The notes: generated from the sequence alone by a model not told the origin. DNA of 64,000 nt from Acidisarcina polymorpha (GCF_003330725.1 NZ_CP030840.1:1922001-1986000); one strand, 5' to 3'. Shown: positions 16,812 through 25,292, numbered from the stretch's first letter. Numbers and translations are program-made.

Positions 16812-17492
16812 CTAGACAAGCACTGCATGAAGGACGCCTCGAAGAGAGTTACAAATCATGATCTCTTCCGCTCGCGCCAGTTCGCTGAATGGCAACACTC
16901 GTTCGGCAGCTCCAAACTTTGGATCATCCAGCAATACTCCTCTCATAATTCCGGGTAGCAGCCCGGAGCTGAGTGGGGGCGTCCAAATACTGCCGTCAAT
17001 CCGCAGAAAGACGTTCGTACGCCCACCCTCCGTCAACTCTCCACGCTCATTGGAGAACAGCATGTCAAAGCCTCCGAGACCTTGTGCAAGCTGCCAGCCT
17101 CGGTCGTAGTCGCCACGCAGAGATGTCTTGTACTGCAAAAGCGGATCCAGCGAGTTCCTAGGAAGAAACCCCAGATCAGGTGCGCGAAAAATCTTTACTG
17201 GTTCGTCGCGCAGCGGCTCGATTGGCACGCTCTGCAGATGAATTTCACCAGATCTCTTCAGGGAGAGTCTTACTCGATGCGGCACTCCATGAGTTAGGCT
17301 TGCCTCGAATTGCCGTACTTCGTCATGCAACCGAATGATATCGCACTCAAAGCCCAGATCGCGCGCACTGCGTGTAAGCCTACCCAGATGGCGATCTAAA
17401 TGACGAAGTCCGTCCGTCGAAGTACCATACATAGTCTCAAACAGCTCGAACTCCGGCGATTCAATAATCTTGTTCCCCACGAATTCTGCCAC
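16812..17492 (-). CDS. pabC: Class IV aminotransferase-fold lyase, PabC-like
   Basis: 226-residue PLP enzyme of the branched-chain-aminotransferase/4-amino-4-deoxychorismate lyase fold. PabC releases pyruvate from aminodeoxychorismate to give p-aminobenzoate. FELFETMYG and HLDRHLGRLTRSARDLGF match the start of PabC domains found fused to PabB. The Schiff-base Lys is in QYKTSLRGDYD, and the cofactor-binding Glu/Thr segment is ERGELTEGGRTNVF. Intact and slightly short (usual ~260-280, or 220 as a fused domain). Its place upstream of the pabA/pabB pair on the same strand supports PabC over an amino-acid aminotransferase. It may have arisen by splitting from a PabBC fusion. Confidence 0.8.
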   Translation of the reverse strand: MAEFVGNKIIESPEFELFETMYGTSTDGLRHLDRHLGRLTRSARDLGFECDIIRLHDEVRQFEASLTHGVPHRVRLSLKRSGEIHLQSVPIEPLRDEPVKIFRAPDLGFLPRNSLDPLLQYKTSLRGDYDRGWQLAQGLGGFDMLFSNERGELTEGGRTNVFLRIDGSIWTPPLSSGLLPGIMRGVLLDDPKFGAAERVLPFSELARAEEIMICNSLRGVLHAVLV

Positions 17493-17789
17493 CCCATACT
17501 GTCTAATCTCTGGATGCAGTTTACTGCGAAATCATGGCAGAACGATTGGAGCGATGCGGCACCAACCTTCTCCTCAGAACATGAGCATTGTGAAGACAGA
17601 ACCCGGTGCCTTCGCGAATCATTCCTTGGTTCAGGAATAAACATCAGTGGTGTGGGTTTCACCAGAAGAGAACGCTCGCTCTGACCTCTCAGACGGTAAG
17701 GACGTCATCTGATCTGCCTAACGATTGTCGGGCGCTGCAAGCTTGGCATCTCTGACTAACGACAAATGTTCAAAAGGGAATGATTAAAC

Positions 17790-19013
17790 ATGAGCGAGAC
17801 CAAGTGTCCGATACCATCAGGTATGAGTTTATCAGCGTTAGATCCGACGTTTCGCGATCAGCCCAACGAGTACATTGACCAGCTCCGATCCTTCGAGCCT
17901 GTGTATCGAGATCGAGAATTCGACAGGGTGGTGCTGACTCGTGCTGAGGATATCGACATGGTATTAAATCACCGCGCGCTCGCCAAAGATCCGCGCAAAT
18001 CTCGTCCTGGTTCATACGCGCGCATGATAGATACGATCGATGAAAACTATCGGCCGAGTATGCTATTCGCGGACGATCCGGACCATAAGCGCCTACGCAG
18101 TCTAGTAGCCAAAGCATTCAACCTGCAATCCGCCGATGCTATGCGGCCGCGAATTCTCGAAGTAGCGAATCGCCTTTTGGATGGCATTCCCGATCCGCGG
18201 CATTTCGACGTTGTTGAGGTTTATTCAAACCCGCTCCCGACAATTGTCATTGCCGCTGCGCTGGGCATCGACGAGTGCGATCAACAAGACTTTAAACGCT
18301 GGTCAGACAGCCAGGGCCACGTTTTCAACCCTCGACGCACTAAGGAGGAGTCCGCTAACATGGCATCGGGGCGTGAAGCTCTGCAGCAGTATTTTGCCGA
18401 AATAATCAAAAAGCGTCGCAAAGACCGTGGAACGGACCTCATCAGCAACCTTATATCGGCCGAAGAAGACGGCCAGAAGCTAACCGAAGCCGAAATCATC
18501 AGTTTATGCTACTTGCTCCTTATCGCGGGAAACCTCACAACGACTGATCTTATAGGGAATGGCGTGCTGGCGCTCCTCAAAAATCCGGATGAGTTGGCCA
18601 AGCTGCGGGCACAGCCAGAACTGACCCGTAACGCAATCGAAGAAATTCTACGGTATGACTCGCCAGTCACCACTGCCAGTCGCATAGCTACCAGACCTAT
18701 GAACATCGGTGGAGTGGATATAGAAGAGGGTCAACCTATTACGCTGCTCCTGTTTGGAGCAAACCATGATCCCTCGGCGCACCCTCATCCTGGCAAATTC
18801 GATATCGCGCGACCTGACGCATACCACTCATCTTTTGGCGGGGGCAGTCACTTCTGCATAGGAGCGCCGCTGGCACGCGCGGAGGCGCAGATTGCCATCC
18901 CATTGCTTTTCGCCAGGTTTCCGAAGCTTCGGCTCACGCAAGGTGAGTTTCCCGCTCGCAAATCTTTGGTAAGCCTCAATGGAATCAGGACGCTGTGGGT
19001 GGACACCGATTAG
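17790..19013 (+). CDS. Cytochrome P450
   Basis: 407-residue soluble bacterial P450 (class I length). The haem Cys is in FGGGSHFCIGAPLAR, the ExxR pair in EEILRYDSP, and the I-helix in LLIAGNLTTTDLIG. The I-helix acid normally preceding Thr (AGxD/ET) is Leu here, a non-canonical proton-delivery site. AAAGGGAATG precedes ATG 17790. No ferredoxin or reductase gene is adjacent. It is divergent from the PabC-like gene with a ~300-base gap (17493-17789) in which I see no gene; together with the pab and condensation-like genes it suggests an oxidative tailoring step. Confidence 0.93.
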   Translation: MSETKCPIPSGMSLSALDPTFRDQPNEYIDQLRSFEPVYRDREFDRVVLTRAEDIDMVLNHRALAKDPRKSRPGSYARMIDTIDENYRPSMLFADDPDHKRLRSLVAKAFNLQSADAMRPRILEVANRLLDGIPDPRHFDVVEVYSNPLPTIVIAAALGIDECDQQDFKRWSDSQGHVFNPRRTKEESANMASGREALQQYFAEIIKKRRKDRGTDLISNLISAEEDGQKLTEAEIISLCYLLLIAGNLTTTDLIGNGVLALLKNPDELAKLRAQPELTRNAIEEILRYDSPVTTASRIATRPMNIGGVDIEEGQPITLLLFGANHDPSAHPHPGKFDIARPDAYHSSFGGGSHFCIGAPLARAEAQIAIPLLFARFPKLRLTQGEFPARKSLVSLNGIRTLWVDTD

Positions 19014-19120
19014 ATCTGGATAAAATTGAAGACTAACGCCCCACCGAGTTCTCCACAGATACCTATGGCAACAGAACTTGTGAGGCGTAAGGCCATCAAT
19101 CGCCGGGCACAAAAATACAT

Positions 19121-19131
19121 CCGACTGGTCG
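19121..19131. promoter_or_regulatory. Operator copy 1 (CCGAC-TG-GTCG) upstream of SDR-TetR pair
   Basis: CCGACTGGTCG, 54 bases before the SDR start at 19185. It is an imperfect copy of the palindrome ACCGAC-N2-GTCGGT found at 23497-23510 and 24076-24089. The TetR gene at 20089, directly downstream of the SDR, is the natural candidate for the protein that binds all three. Confidence 0.55.
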
Positions 19132-19184
19132 TTTTTATGAATCTCGAAAGAAGCCAGTTTATCCAATGCAACTAGGAGGGCAAT

Positions 19185-19925
19185 ATGCCTAATGATAAGA
19201 AGGTGGCGCTCATTACGGGCGCGAACCGTGGAATTGGATTTGAGACAGCTCGCCAACTAGGACAGAAGCACGTGACGATTGTAGTCGGCGCAAGAAGTCT
19301 CCAATCGGCGAAGGAAACCGCCGATAAGCTTGCTGCTGAAGGCATTGATGCGTACCCAGTGGTTCTTGACGTCACTAAGGACGCGGATCGCAAGGCTGCC
19401 GCCTCGTTCGTTGCCGAAAAGTTCGGCAAACTGGATATTTTGATTAACAACGCAGGCATCGGAGGCGATGGCGGACTCCTAAACGCTCACACCATCTCGA
19501 CGAGTGAAGATGAGCTCCAGAGAGTGTTCAATATCAACCTCTTCTCCGTCGTCGCTGTCACACGCGAGTTCCTTCCGTTGCTGGAGAAGAGCCCGGCAGG
19601 TCAAATTGTTAATCTCTCGAGCATCCTCGGCTCCTTAACGCTGCAGTCGATGCCCAACAGCCCGATTGGGCCAATGAAAGCTTTTGCCTATAATGCCTCC
19701 AAGACCGCCCTGAATCAGTTCACCGTTCACCTCGCGGCCGAGTTGAAGGACACGAACATCAAGGTAAACTCGGTTCATCCCGGATGGGTGAAGACCGAAC
19801 TCGGCACCCAGCACGCTCAGTTGGAAGTGGCAGATGGTGCCAAGACCAGCGTCGAAGTTGCTCTGCTCGGACTGGATGGCCCCAACGGCAAATTCGTTCA
19901 CAACGGTCAAGAACTCCCTTGGTAA
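19185..19925 (+). CDS. SDR family oxidoreductase (carbonyl-reductase-like)
   Basis: 246-residue short-chain dehydrogenase. LITGANRGIGFETARQL is the NAD(P) motif, ILINNAGIGG the structural motif, and AYNASKTALNQFTVHLA holds the catalytic Tyr/Lys. The C-terminal HPGWVKTELG segment resembles carbonyl-reductase-type SDRs that use quinones or aldehydes. AGGAGG precedes ATG 19185. The TetR gene starts 163 bases downstream on the same strand, and a copy of the shared operator lies upstream, so the pair is probably an autoregulated operon. A close relative with the same layout is at 56762-57487. Confidence 0.9.
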   Translation: MPNDKKVALITGANRGIGFETARQLGQKHVTIVVGARSLQSAKETADKLAAEGIDAYPVVLDVTKDADRKAAASFVAEKFGKLDILINNAGIGGDGGLLNAHTISTSEDELQRVFNINLFSVVAVTREFLPLLEKSPAGQIVNLSSILGSLTLQSMPNSPIGPMKAFAYNASKTALNQFTVHLAAELKDTNIKVNSVHPGWVKTELGTQHAQLEVADGAKTSVEVALLGLDGPNGKFVHNGQELPW

Positions 19926-20088
19926 GTTCTGCCTTATGCTGCGCGGGGCGACAAACGTTTCTGTTCTGCGCAGCATTCCTCCTTCGAGGAAGGGTTCTTA
20001 CGATGGTCGCCCGGCCCATTTGGAGTCGGAGCCGCCAGTTGGCATTTGTCCATGTCACACTATCAAAGACTGGCAAATCGGGATCGAT

Positions 20089-20676
20089 ATGAGCAAAGGA
20101 ACAGAAACCCGCAATCGGATTATCACCAAGGCAGCTCCCCTCTTCAATAAGAAGGGATTCGAGGGCTGTTCGATGCAGGACATCGTCCAAGTAGTTGGAT
20201 TAGAGAAGGGCAGCCTTTATGGTCACTTCGCCACAAAGGAGGCTCTGGCTCTTGCCGCTTTTGAGTTCGCGTGGGACGAAACATGCGCCGCACGCCTAGT
20301 CAGAATGGACACAACGACTAATGCAATCGAGAAACTCAAGATTCATGTCGATAACGTTATGTCCTGTCCCTCGTTCCCTGGCGGTTGCCCGCTATTGAAC
20401 ACGATTATAGATAGCGACGACGGCAATGCTACCCTGAAAAAAGCTGCCCGAGAAGCTTTGAAGCAATGGCGGATGCTGCTGGTGACGATCATTGAAGAGG
20501 GCCAACGCCAAGCACAGGTGAGGCCAGAGATTGTTCCGGAAGAAGTGGCTGCGTTACTCATCTCTCTCCTCGAAGGTGCGATGGCTCTGGATCGCCTTGA
20601 TAAGAAGACCGGCTTTCTTCAAAATGCCGGACGTCATTTGAATTTCTATCTCGATTCGATCAGTATGGCGCATTGA
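20089..20676 (+). CDS. TetR/AcrR family transcriptional regulator
   Basis: 195 residues. The N-terminal helix-turn-helix is TRNRIITKAAPLFNKKGFEGCSMQDIVQVVGLEKGSLYGHFATKEAL. The core contains FPGGCPLLNTI, a feature of the subgroup that senses electrophiles or aromatic compounds and often neighbours oxidoreductases and hydrolases. I chose ATG 20089; an in-frame extension upstream to 19834 reads as non-coding. It lies downstream of the SDR gene at 19185. The repeated ACCGAC-N2-GTCGGT palindromes at 19.1, 23.5 and 24.1 kb are proposed as its binding sites (inference). Confidence 0.88.
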   Translation: MSKGTETRNRIITKAAPLFNKKGFEGCSMQDIVQVVGLEKGSLYGHFATKEALALAAFEFAWDETCAARLVRMDTTTNAIEKLKIHVDNVMSCPSFPGGCPLLNTIIDSDDGNATLKKAAREALKQWRMLLVTIIEEGQRQAQVRPEIVPEEVAALLISLLEGAMALDRLDKKTGFLQNAGRHLNFYLDSISMAH

Positions 20677-20775
20677 ACTCTCGCCAGATTCCCACACCGA
20701 AAAATGTGAAAGCATTGCCCTGCCGAAGCAACCTGCATTTCTGAGGAGAGACGATTCCTCTGCCAGGTCGGTTCG

Positions 20776-21122
20776 TCAATATTCCCTTTCGATAGGCTCG
20801 AGTTCGACTGCACTTCCAATGTCGTTAGAATCCGCCCGAATCTCAGCAGTCGGTTGACTCGACTGGAAAGGGATCCCGTTGTTGAGAGACATCGAGACAG
20901 TTTTATTAGTGGCTCCGCGCCACACCTCGAGAAGGTTTCCATCATTTCTGGCTTCCGCGCGGTCGTTTCGGGTTGCAAGGCCGCCACCGCCCACCATTTC
21001 TAAAGTGTATTTACTGGACTCGCCATTCTGTCCGCTGGTGCAAACGCCGCCGGAGTCGCTCCAACGGTTACAACTGTCAATATCACAAACATCGCAAAGC
21101 GTGATTGCTTCAAGCTTTGGGA
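20776..21122 (-). pseudogene. Possible fragment of a Cys/Gly-rich secreted protein
   Basis: A continuous minus-strand frame of about 116 codons reading CDVCDIDSC, RWSDSGGVCTSGQ, YTLEMVGGGGLATRN, LLEVWRGATNKTVSMSLNN and a normal stop. It has no good start codon in its first half (the first ATG is at 20997) and a stop just upstream. The composition looks like real coding sequence of an extracytoplasmic protein whose 5' part is lost, but I recognise no family. It could also be chance. Confidence 0.25.
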
Positions 21123-21238
21123 CTTCCTACCCATTTATTACACATTTTTCTGAGGTCCTTTCTCTGCAGCCATATGATGATTGTTGTTGAAGCCGCCGAC
21201 ACCATTCGATGGCGGCGGCCTAGCCGTGTGTTTCGCCC

Positions 21239-22351
21239 TTAAACAGCTCGGGAGAGCTGCTTCTGAATGCCTCCAAGCAGGCCCGGGATTGGGTTTTGGC
21301 TGCTATGCACGAAATGGATCTGCCCATTGACAGTTGCAACACCAATGGTCTGCTCAGGCGCATGGCCACGGAGTATTACGGGGGCCCATAGAGATTTCAG
21401 CTTCAGGTTTCCAAAGTGGGGACTATACGGAAGAAGTCCAACGTTCGATACCATGACCTCCTCCGAAAAGGCTGCGCGGTTTAACTCTGCACCTTGTTCG
21501 ACATCCAAATTGGCCGCCATGGCCTCGCTGATCGCTGCGAGCACTGGCGCATTCCCCACCTGTGTTTTAAAGGGACGCAGAGTCTCTTTAATGACCCGTG
21601 CCGTCCCCCAGAGATCCCCCATGGAGTTGGTTTCGAGAATCGTGTTGGCTTTCGAGAAAGCAACCATGCATTCATCCTGAAGTCCGACTAAGCGACGTAT
21701 GTCCACAGGAGAGAAGATACGGAGCGGATTATCTCTCCAGACTGCATCAACCTCCCTGCCAGCAGCAGCGACCGCCGCACAAATGATCGCGTGAATCGTC
21801 ACGCCTTCCCTATGAGTACGCTCCCGTAATTCTTCTGTAAGCTCTGCACCGACGACAGTGCTCCTGACGTAGACCGGAGCCTCGACAAAAGTCCTGGCCA
21901 GATCATAAGAAAAGGTGACACCTGGCTCCGTCGAAGTTCGGACGGGAACTCCCAGAATTTCGTCCAAAGAACGCGGAAATGGATATGTTGAAAGCGTACC
22001 GCCGCCCAACGCCGTCAGGAGATCCCGAAGCATAAAGACTGAGGACATCCCGTCCGCAATCGAGTGGTGCGCAACGAGTATTACGAACGTTCGCTCAGGC
22101 TCGTGAATGAGAACAGTGCGCGCCAATGGAGCCATTCTGGGATCAAAGAGCGTGCGCATCTCATGCTCCACCTCCCGCTCCCAGGTTGAGCCTCCTGCGG
22201 CGATCCGAAGCGGTATCTCAAATCCATCGGACGCGGTGAAATGAGGGACACGATTCACTCTTGTATCAATGCAGACAGACAACATTGGATGACGAGCCTG
22301 TAACGCATCGAGCGCTCTTCGCCAGTCGGCGATAGTGGTTGCCCCTGTCAC
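21239..22351 (-). CDS. Condensation-domain-like acyltransferase (damaged 5' end?)
   Basis: At least 370 residues of a CoA-/carrier-dependent acyltransferase related to NRPS condensation domains, PapA5 and wax-ester-type enzymes. The catalytic HHxxxDG motif is HHSIADG, at about residue 94. FSEEVMVSNVGLLP and the C-terminal VATVNGQIHFVHSS resemble the DFGWG-side latch region. The annotated GTG at 22351 cuts the family N-terminus: the same frame continues upstream to 22471 with RVLRPLGAVEEFLWLFDH and KHFCVIGE, but has no ATG/GTG/TTG and meets a stop at 22472. Either a non-standard start or a 5' frameshift from the ATG at 22475. Likely substrate: an acyl or aryl thioester. Confidence 0.75.
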   Translation of the reverse strand: MTGATTIADWRRALDALQARHPMLSVCIDTRVNRVPHFTASDGFEIPLRIAAGGSTWEREVEHEMRTLFDPRMAPLARTVLIHEPERTFVILVAHHSIADGMSSVFMLRDLLTALGGGTLSTYPFPRSLDEILGVPVRTSTEPGVTFSYDLARTFVEAPVYVRSTVVGAELTEELRERTHREGVTIHAIICAAVAAAGREVDAVWRDNPLRIFSPVDIRRLVGLQDECMVAFSKANTILETNSMGDLWGTARVIKETLRPFKTQVGNAPVLAAISEAMAANLDVEQGAELNRAAFSEEVMVSNVGLLPYSPHFGNLKLKSLWAPVILRGHAPEQTIGVATVNGQIHFVHSSQNPIPGLLGGIQKQLSRAV

Positions 22352-22658
22352 TTCGCCTATAACGCAAAAGTGCTTTGGGGAACTGTGATCGAAGAGCCAC
22401 AGAAATTCTTCGACGGCTCCAAGGGGACGGAGAACACGAGGGATTGTAAAGACACTTGTACCGCTTTCCTTTCATTTGAACGGTGATAGACGCGAGTGCC
22501 GCCATGGGGAAAGATGATTCGTTCTAGTGGCTTAAAAGAGGCCAGATCCTCGATTAAGGCACAAAGGTCCTCTAACATTCACGTTCGAGCTTGCCCGATG
22601 GACCGCAGCGCTCTGTCGGAAATAAGCGTTTTCGTTCTGCTTCGCTCCATGAGCTCTT

Positions 22659-23441
22659 TTAGCGCGTGAACGATTGATGATGTGCTTCGAAGAACTCAAG
22701 CAGCGCGGCTGCCAGTTCACTCGGTCGCTCCAAGAATGTGAGATGACCGCAATCAAGTTCAGACCGGCTCGCCTGCGGAATCAACTGTGCCAAGGCCTCT
22801 GAGTAGTCAGGAGGAACGATCTGGTCGTGCTTTGCGGTAATAACAAGCGTAGGAGCCTTGATCTGCGTCGCCGCGTCCCGTATGTCGACGCTCATGTCAA
22901 CTCGAATTGCCTCGTCAATCATGGACCAATCACTCGAATCGACGAAGCCTTTAATAATGGCTTCAACCGTAGGTTGATCGAAAGCAGCCAGGAAGTGATG
23001 AGTAAATCCCGTCGCAAGGATTAATTTCGTAAAGGCGACCCTATCGGTTTTGGCAAGGTGCCGCCACAGATCAAACAGAAGTGTGAGGCGATTATCACCG
23101 CCAAATGAGAATCCGGATTGAAGCACGACCGAGTTCACCTTCTCTGGATTTTCCGCTGCGATCGAAACGGCGATCGCGGCACCCAGCGAAGCACCGAACA
23201 AGTCGAATCGTTCGACTCCCAGGCTATCGAGCTCTGCAGTAACGCCCAACACGAAATCAGTCAGTGTGGGGGCCTTTGAGGGGCCTTGATCTCTGAAGCG
23301 CTTTCCATAGTCGGGTCGAATTACAGTGCGTTTCGGTGATACGACGCTTAGCAGCTGCGACCAGTCTTCTGAATTCCCACATGTCCCGTGGACCAGCACA
23401 ATCGGAACATCACCCTTGGATCCCTCAAATTTATTCGACAT
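22659..23441 (-). CDS. Alpha/beta-fold hydrolase
   Basis: 260 residues, cytoplasmic. The oxyanion HGTCGNSEDW block follows VLVHG. The nucleophile elbow is GASLG (Ser at about residue 104), the acid Asp is in TAKHDQIVPP, and the His is in LDCGHLTFLERP. The Asp-rich cap region differs from esterases of known substrate, so specificity is open. The 23442-24142 gap upstream contains a perfect ACCGAC-N2-GTCGGT palindrome 56 bases before the start, so the gene is probably repressed together with the hydrolase at 24342 and the SDR at 19185. Confidence 0.85.
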   Translation of the reverse strand: MSNKFEGSKGDVPIVLVHGTCGNSEDWSQLLSVVSPKRTVIRPDYGKRFRDQGPSKAPTLTDFVLGVTAELDSLGVERFDLFGASLGAAIAVSIAAENPEKVNSVVLQSGFSFGGDNRLTLLFDLWRHLAKTDRVAFTKLILATGFTHHFLAAFDQPTVEAIIKGFVDSSDWSMIDEAIRVDMSVDIRDAATQIKAPTLVITAKHDQIVPPDYSEALAQLIPQASRSELDCGHLTFLERPSELAAALLEFFEAHHQSFTR

Positions 23442-23496
23442 AGTTCGGCCCTCTAAACAGATTGCTTCCTTTCATGTTTTTCGAGGTTAACAGGTT

Positions 23497-23510
23497 ACCG
23501 ACTGGTCGGT
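23497..23510. promoter_or_regulatory. Operator copy 2 (perfect ACCGAC-TG-GTCGGT)
   Basis: 14-bp perfect palindrome with 2-base centre, 56 bases upstream of the minus-strand hydrolase (22659-23441). Same sequence class as copies at 19121 and 24076; typical of TetR-family binding sites. Confidence 0.65.
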
Positions 23511-24075
23511 TTCTCCGGAATGACAGACCACAAGAGACATGACAAACAAATGACATCTCGAGTCATGCCTTCCCTGGAACGGTGCGGTCCACCCGACGAC
23601 GGCCGAGATCGAATCGCCGCTACGCTGTGACCATTCCAAATGCAACGAGAATCTTCGATTGGTATTCATCCATGGCTGCGCCCCTGGGACGCTCTAGGCT
23701 TGTCGCTGCGGACGCTGCGATCGCCACAAGCATGCGAGTGGTCGGAATAGAGTTGGAGATGACCTCACAGGAAGGAAGATATCTCTCGCTGCGCTCAAAC
23801 GCCATGACACAACACCGGCAATTTCGGACGCGACACCCGAAGAACTGACGCTGTATGGGCTCCCTCAAGGGTGTGACTCCGGCGGCCCCAAGGCGGACGA
23901 GAACCCCGTCCCGTTATGCCTTTGGTTGCATCCCGCATTCGTTAGAGCAATCACCCGGCCAGCCATAGGAGCGATGCATCACCGTTGTTGCCCAAAAACA
24001 TGTGCTTAACACACGTATTCGATAGACGGGGTAACGATGCTGCCGAGCACAAGTCGCACTAATGTTTGTAACCTA
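23511..24075. other. Intergenic stretch between divergent operators
   Basis: About 565 bases between operator copies 2 and 3. Short open frames on both strands (for example 23582-23848 +, 23620-23868 -) show no family motif, signal or ribosome-binding site. I see no RNA gene. It may hold remains of a lost gene. Confidence 0.4.
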
Positions 24076-24089
24076 ACCGACCAGTCGGT
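24076..24089. promoter_or_regulatory. Operator copy 3 (perfect ACCGAC-CA-GTCGGT)
   Basis: 14-bp perfect palindrome 54 bases before the truncated AhpD-like gene at 24143 and its downstream hydrolase. It faces copy 2 across a ~565-base gap, giving a divergent pair of controlled promoters. Confidence 0.65.
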
Positions 24090-24142
24090 ATCTAAATAAC
24101 GGGTCCGCGTGTTGGGCCGATCCGGCCAGATGGAGAGCTACG

Positions 24143-24358
24143 ATGTCGCGTTACAAATCCTACGACCATACCACCACCACAGACAAAGCCAAGGAAATGC
24201 TGGCTGCTGTCAAGGCGAAGTTGGGCCGCGATCTGGGCATGGCGAATGTTATGGCGAACTCACCGGCAGTACTTGAAAGCTTCCTGAGCTGTCACCACGA
24301 TATTCGCAGATGCGAAGCTTACCCAGAAAAGGGCATCAATCATGAAACTTCTTCCTAA
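24143..24358 (+). pseudogene. Carboxymuconolactone decarboxylase/AhpD-like protein, truncated
   Basis: 71 residues. The first ~50 (KAKEMLAAVKAKLGRDLGMANVMANSPAVLESFL) match the N-terminal helices of AhpD-like carboxymuconolactone-decarboxylase-family proteins, peroxidase-like enzymes with a later Cys-x2-Cys centre. The frame then turns unrelated and stops, so the catalytic EQIAL...CxxC region is missing. It is preceded by operator copy 3 and its end overlaps the next gene by 17 bases. Likely a relic whose promoter now serves the hydrolase; a role as a short translated leader is also possible. Confidence 0.7.
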
Positions 24359-25292
24359 TCTCTTGATCTGCATCGGAACACTCGCGATAACGCTAACCGC
24401 AATAGCAAGTGAAAGGAGCCAAAACGTGGACCAAGTTCGCTATAAGACGCAATCGGTAGACGGTGTGAATATCTTCTATCGCGAGGCGGGAGATCCGTCT
24501 CGCCCAACGATCGTTCTACTGCACGGATTCCCTTCCTCGTCACACATGTTTCGAGATCTCATCCCGGAATTATCAGGCCACTACCATATCATCGCAGCCG
24601 ATATGCCGGGATTCGGCTACAGTGACCAACCGCCTGCCGAACGGTTCGACTACACCTTCGACCATATCGCGGATGTAATGGATCACTTCCTGGACGCAGT
24701 CAGTGTCAAGAAATACAGCATCTATATTCAGGACTACGGCTCTCCGATTGGGTTCCGCCTCTTCCTGAAGCACCCTGATCGAATTCAGGCAATGGTCACG
24801 CAGAACGGCAACGCATATGAAGAAGGATTGAGCCCTTTCTGGTCCGAGTCAATCATCCCGTATTGGGAAGACAAGAGCCCCGCAAATGAAAAGAGGGTGA
24901 GGGACCTTCTCACTTTCGAAGTGACAAAGTTTCAATATACGAAGGGATTCAGCCATCCGGAGTATGTCAGCCCTGATAGCTACACATTTGATCAGATGAC
25001 TCTGGACCGTCCTGGTAACGACGTCATACAACTTGCGCTCTTCTATGATTACCAGAACAACGTAAAACAATATTCGCTATGGCACGATGCACTGCGTAAG
25101 AACAAACCTCCCGTTCTGGCCGTGTGGGGGAAAAACGATCCCATCTTTCTTCCAGCCGGAGCTGAGGCTTTCAAGCGCGATGTGCCAGCCGCTGAGATCT
25201 ACTTTGTAGATTCTGGTCATTTTGCCTTGGAGGAGGCGTCCAGGACGATAGCTGACTACATCCTCGCCTTTCTCGCCAAGAACGTGAAGTGA
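24342..25292 (+). CDS. Exported alpha/beta hydrolase with Asp nucleophile
   Basis: 316 residues. A signal peptide (LLICIGTLAITLTAIAS) directs export. The fold is haloalkane-dehalogenase/epoxide-hydrolase-like: VLLHGFPSSSHMFRDLIP is the oxyanion region, and the nucleophile elbow is QDYGSPIG, with Asp in place of Ser. The acid is in WGKNDPIF and the His in DSGHFALEE. The usual Trp after the nucleophile of dehalogenases is Tyr, so dehalogenase activity is uncertain and epoxide hydrolysis is equally possible. It is coupled by overlap to the AhpD-like relic and sits behind operator copy 3. Confidence 0.85.
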   Translation: MKLLPNLLICIGTLAITLTAIASERSQNVDQVRYKTQSVDGVNIFYREAGDPSRPTIVLLHGFPSSSHMFRDLIPELSGHYHIIAADMPGFGYSDQPPAERFDYTFDHIADVMDHFLDAVSVKKYSIYIQDYGSPIGFRLFLKHPDRIQAMVTQNGNAYEEGLSPFWSESIIPYWEDKSPANEKRVRDLLTFEVTKFQYTKGFSHPEYVSPDSYTFDQMTLDRPGNDVIQLALFYDYQNNVKQYSLWHDALRKNKPPVLAVWGKNDPIFLPAGAEAFKRDVPAAEIYFVDSGHFALEEASRTIADYILAFLAKNVK

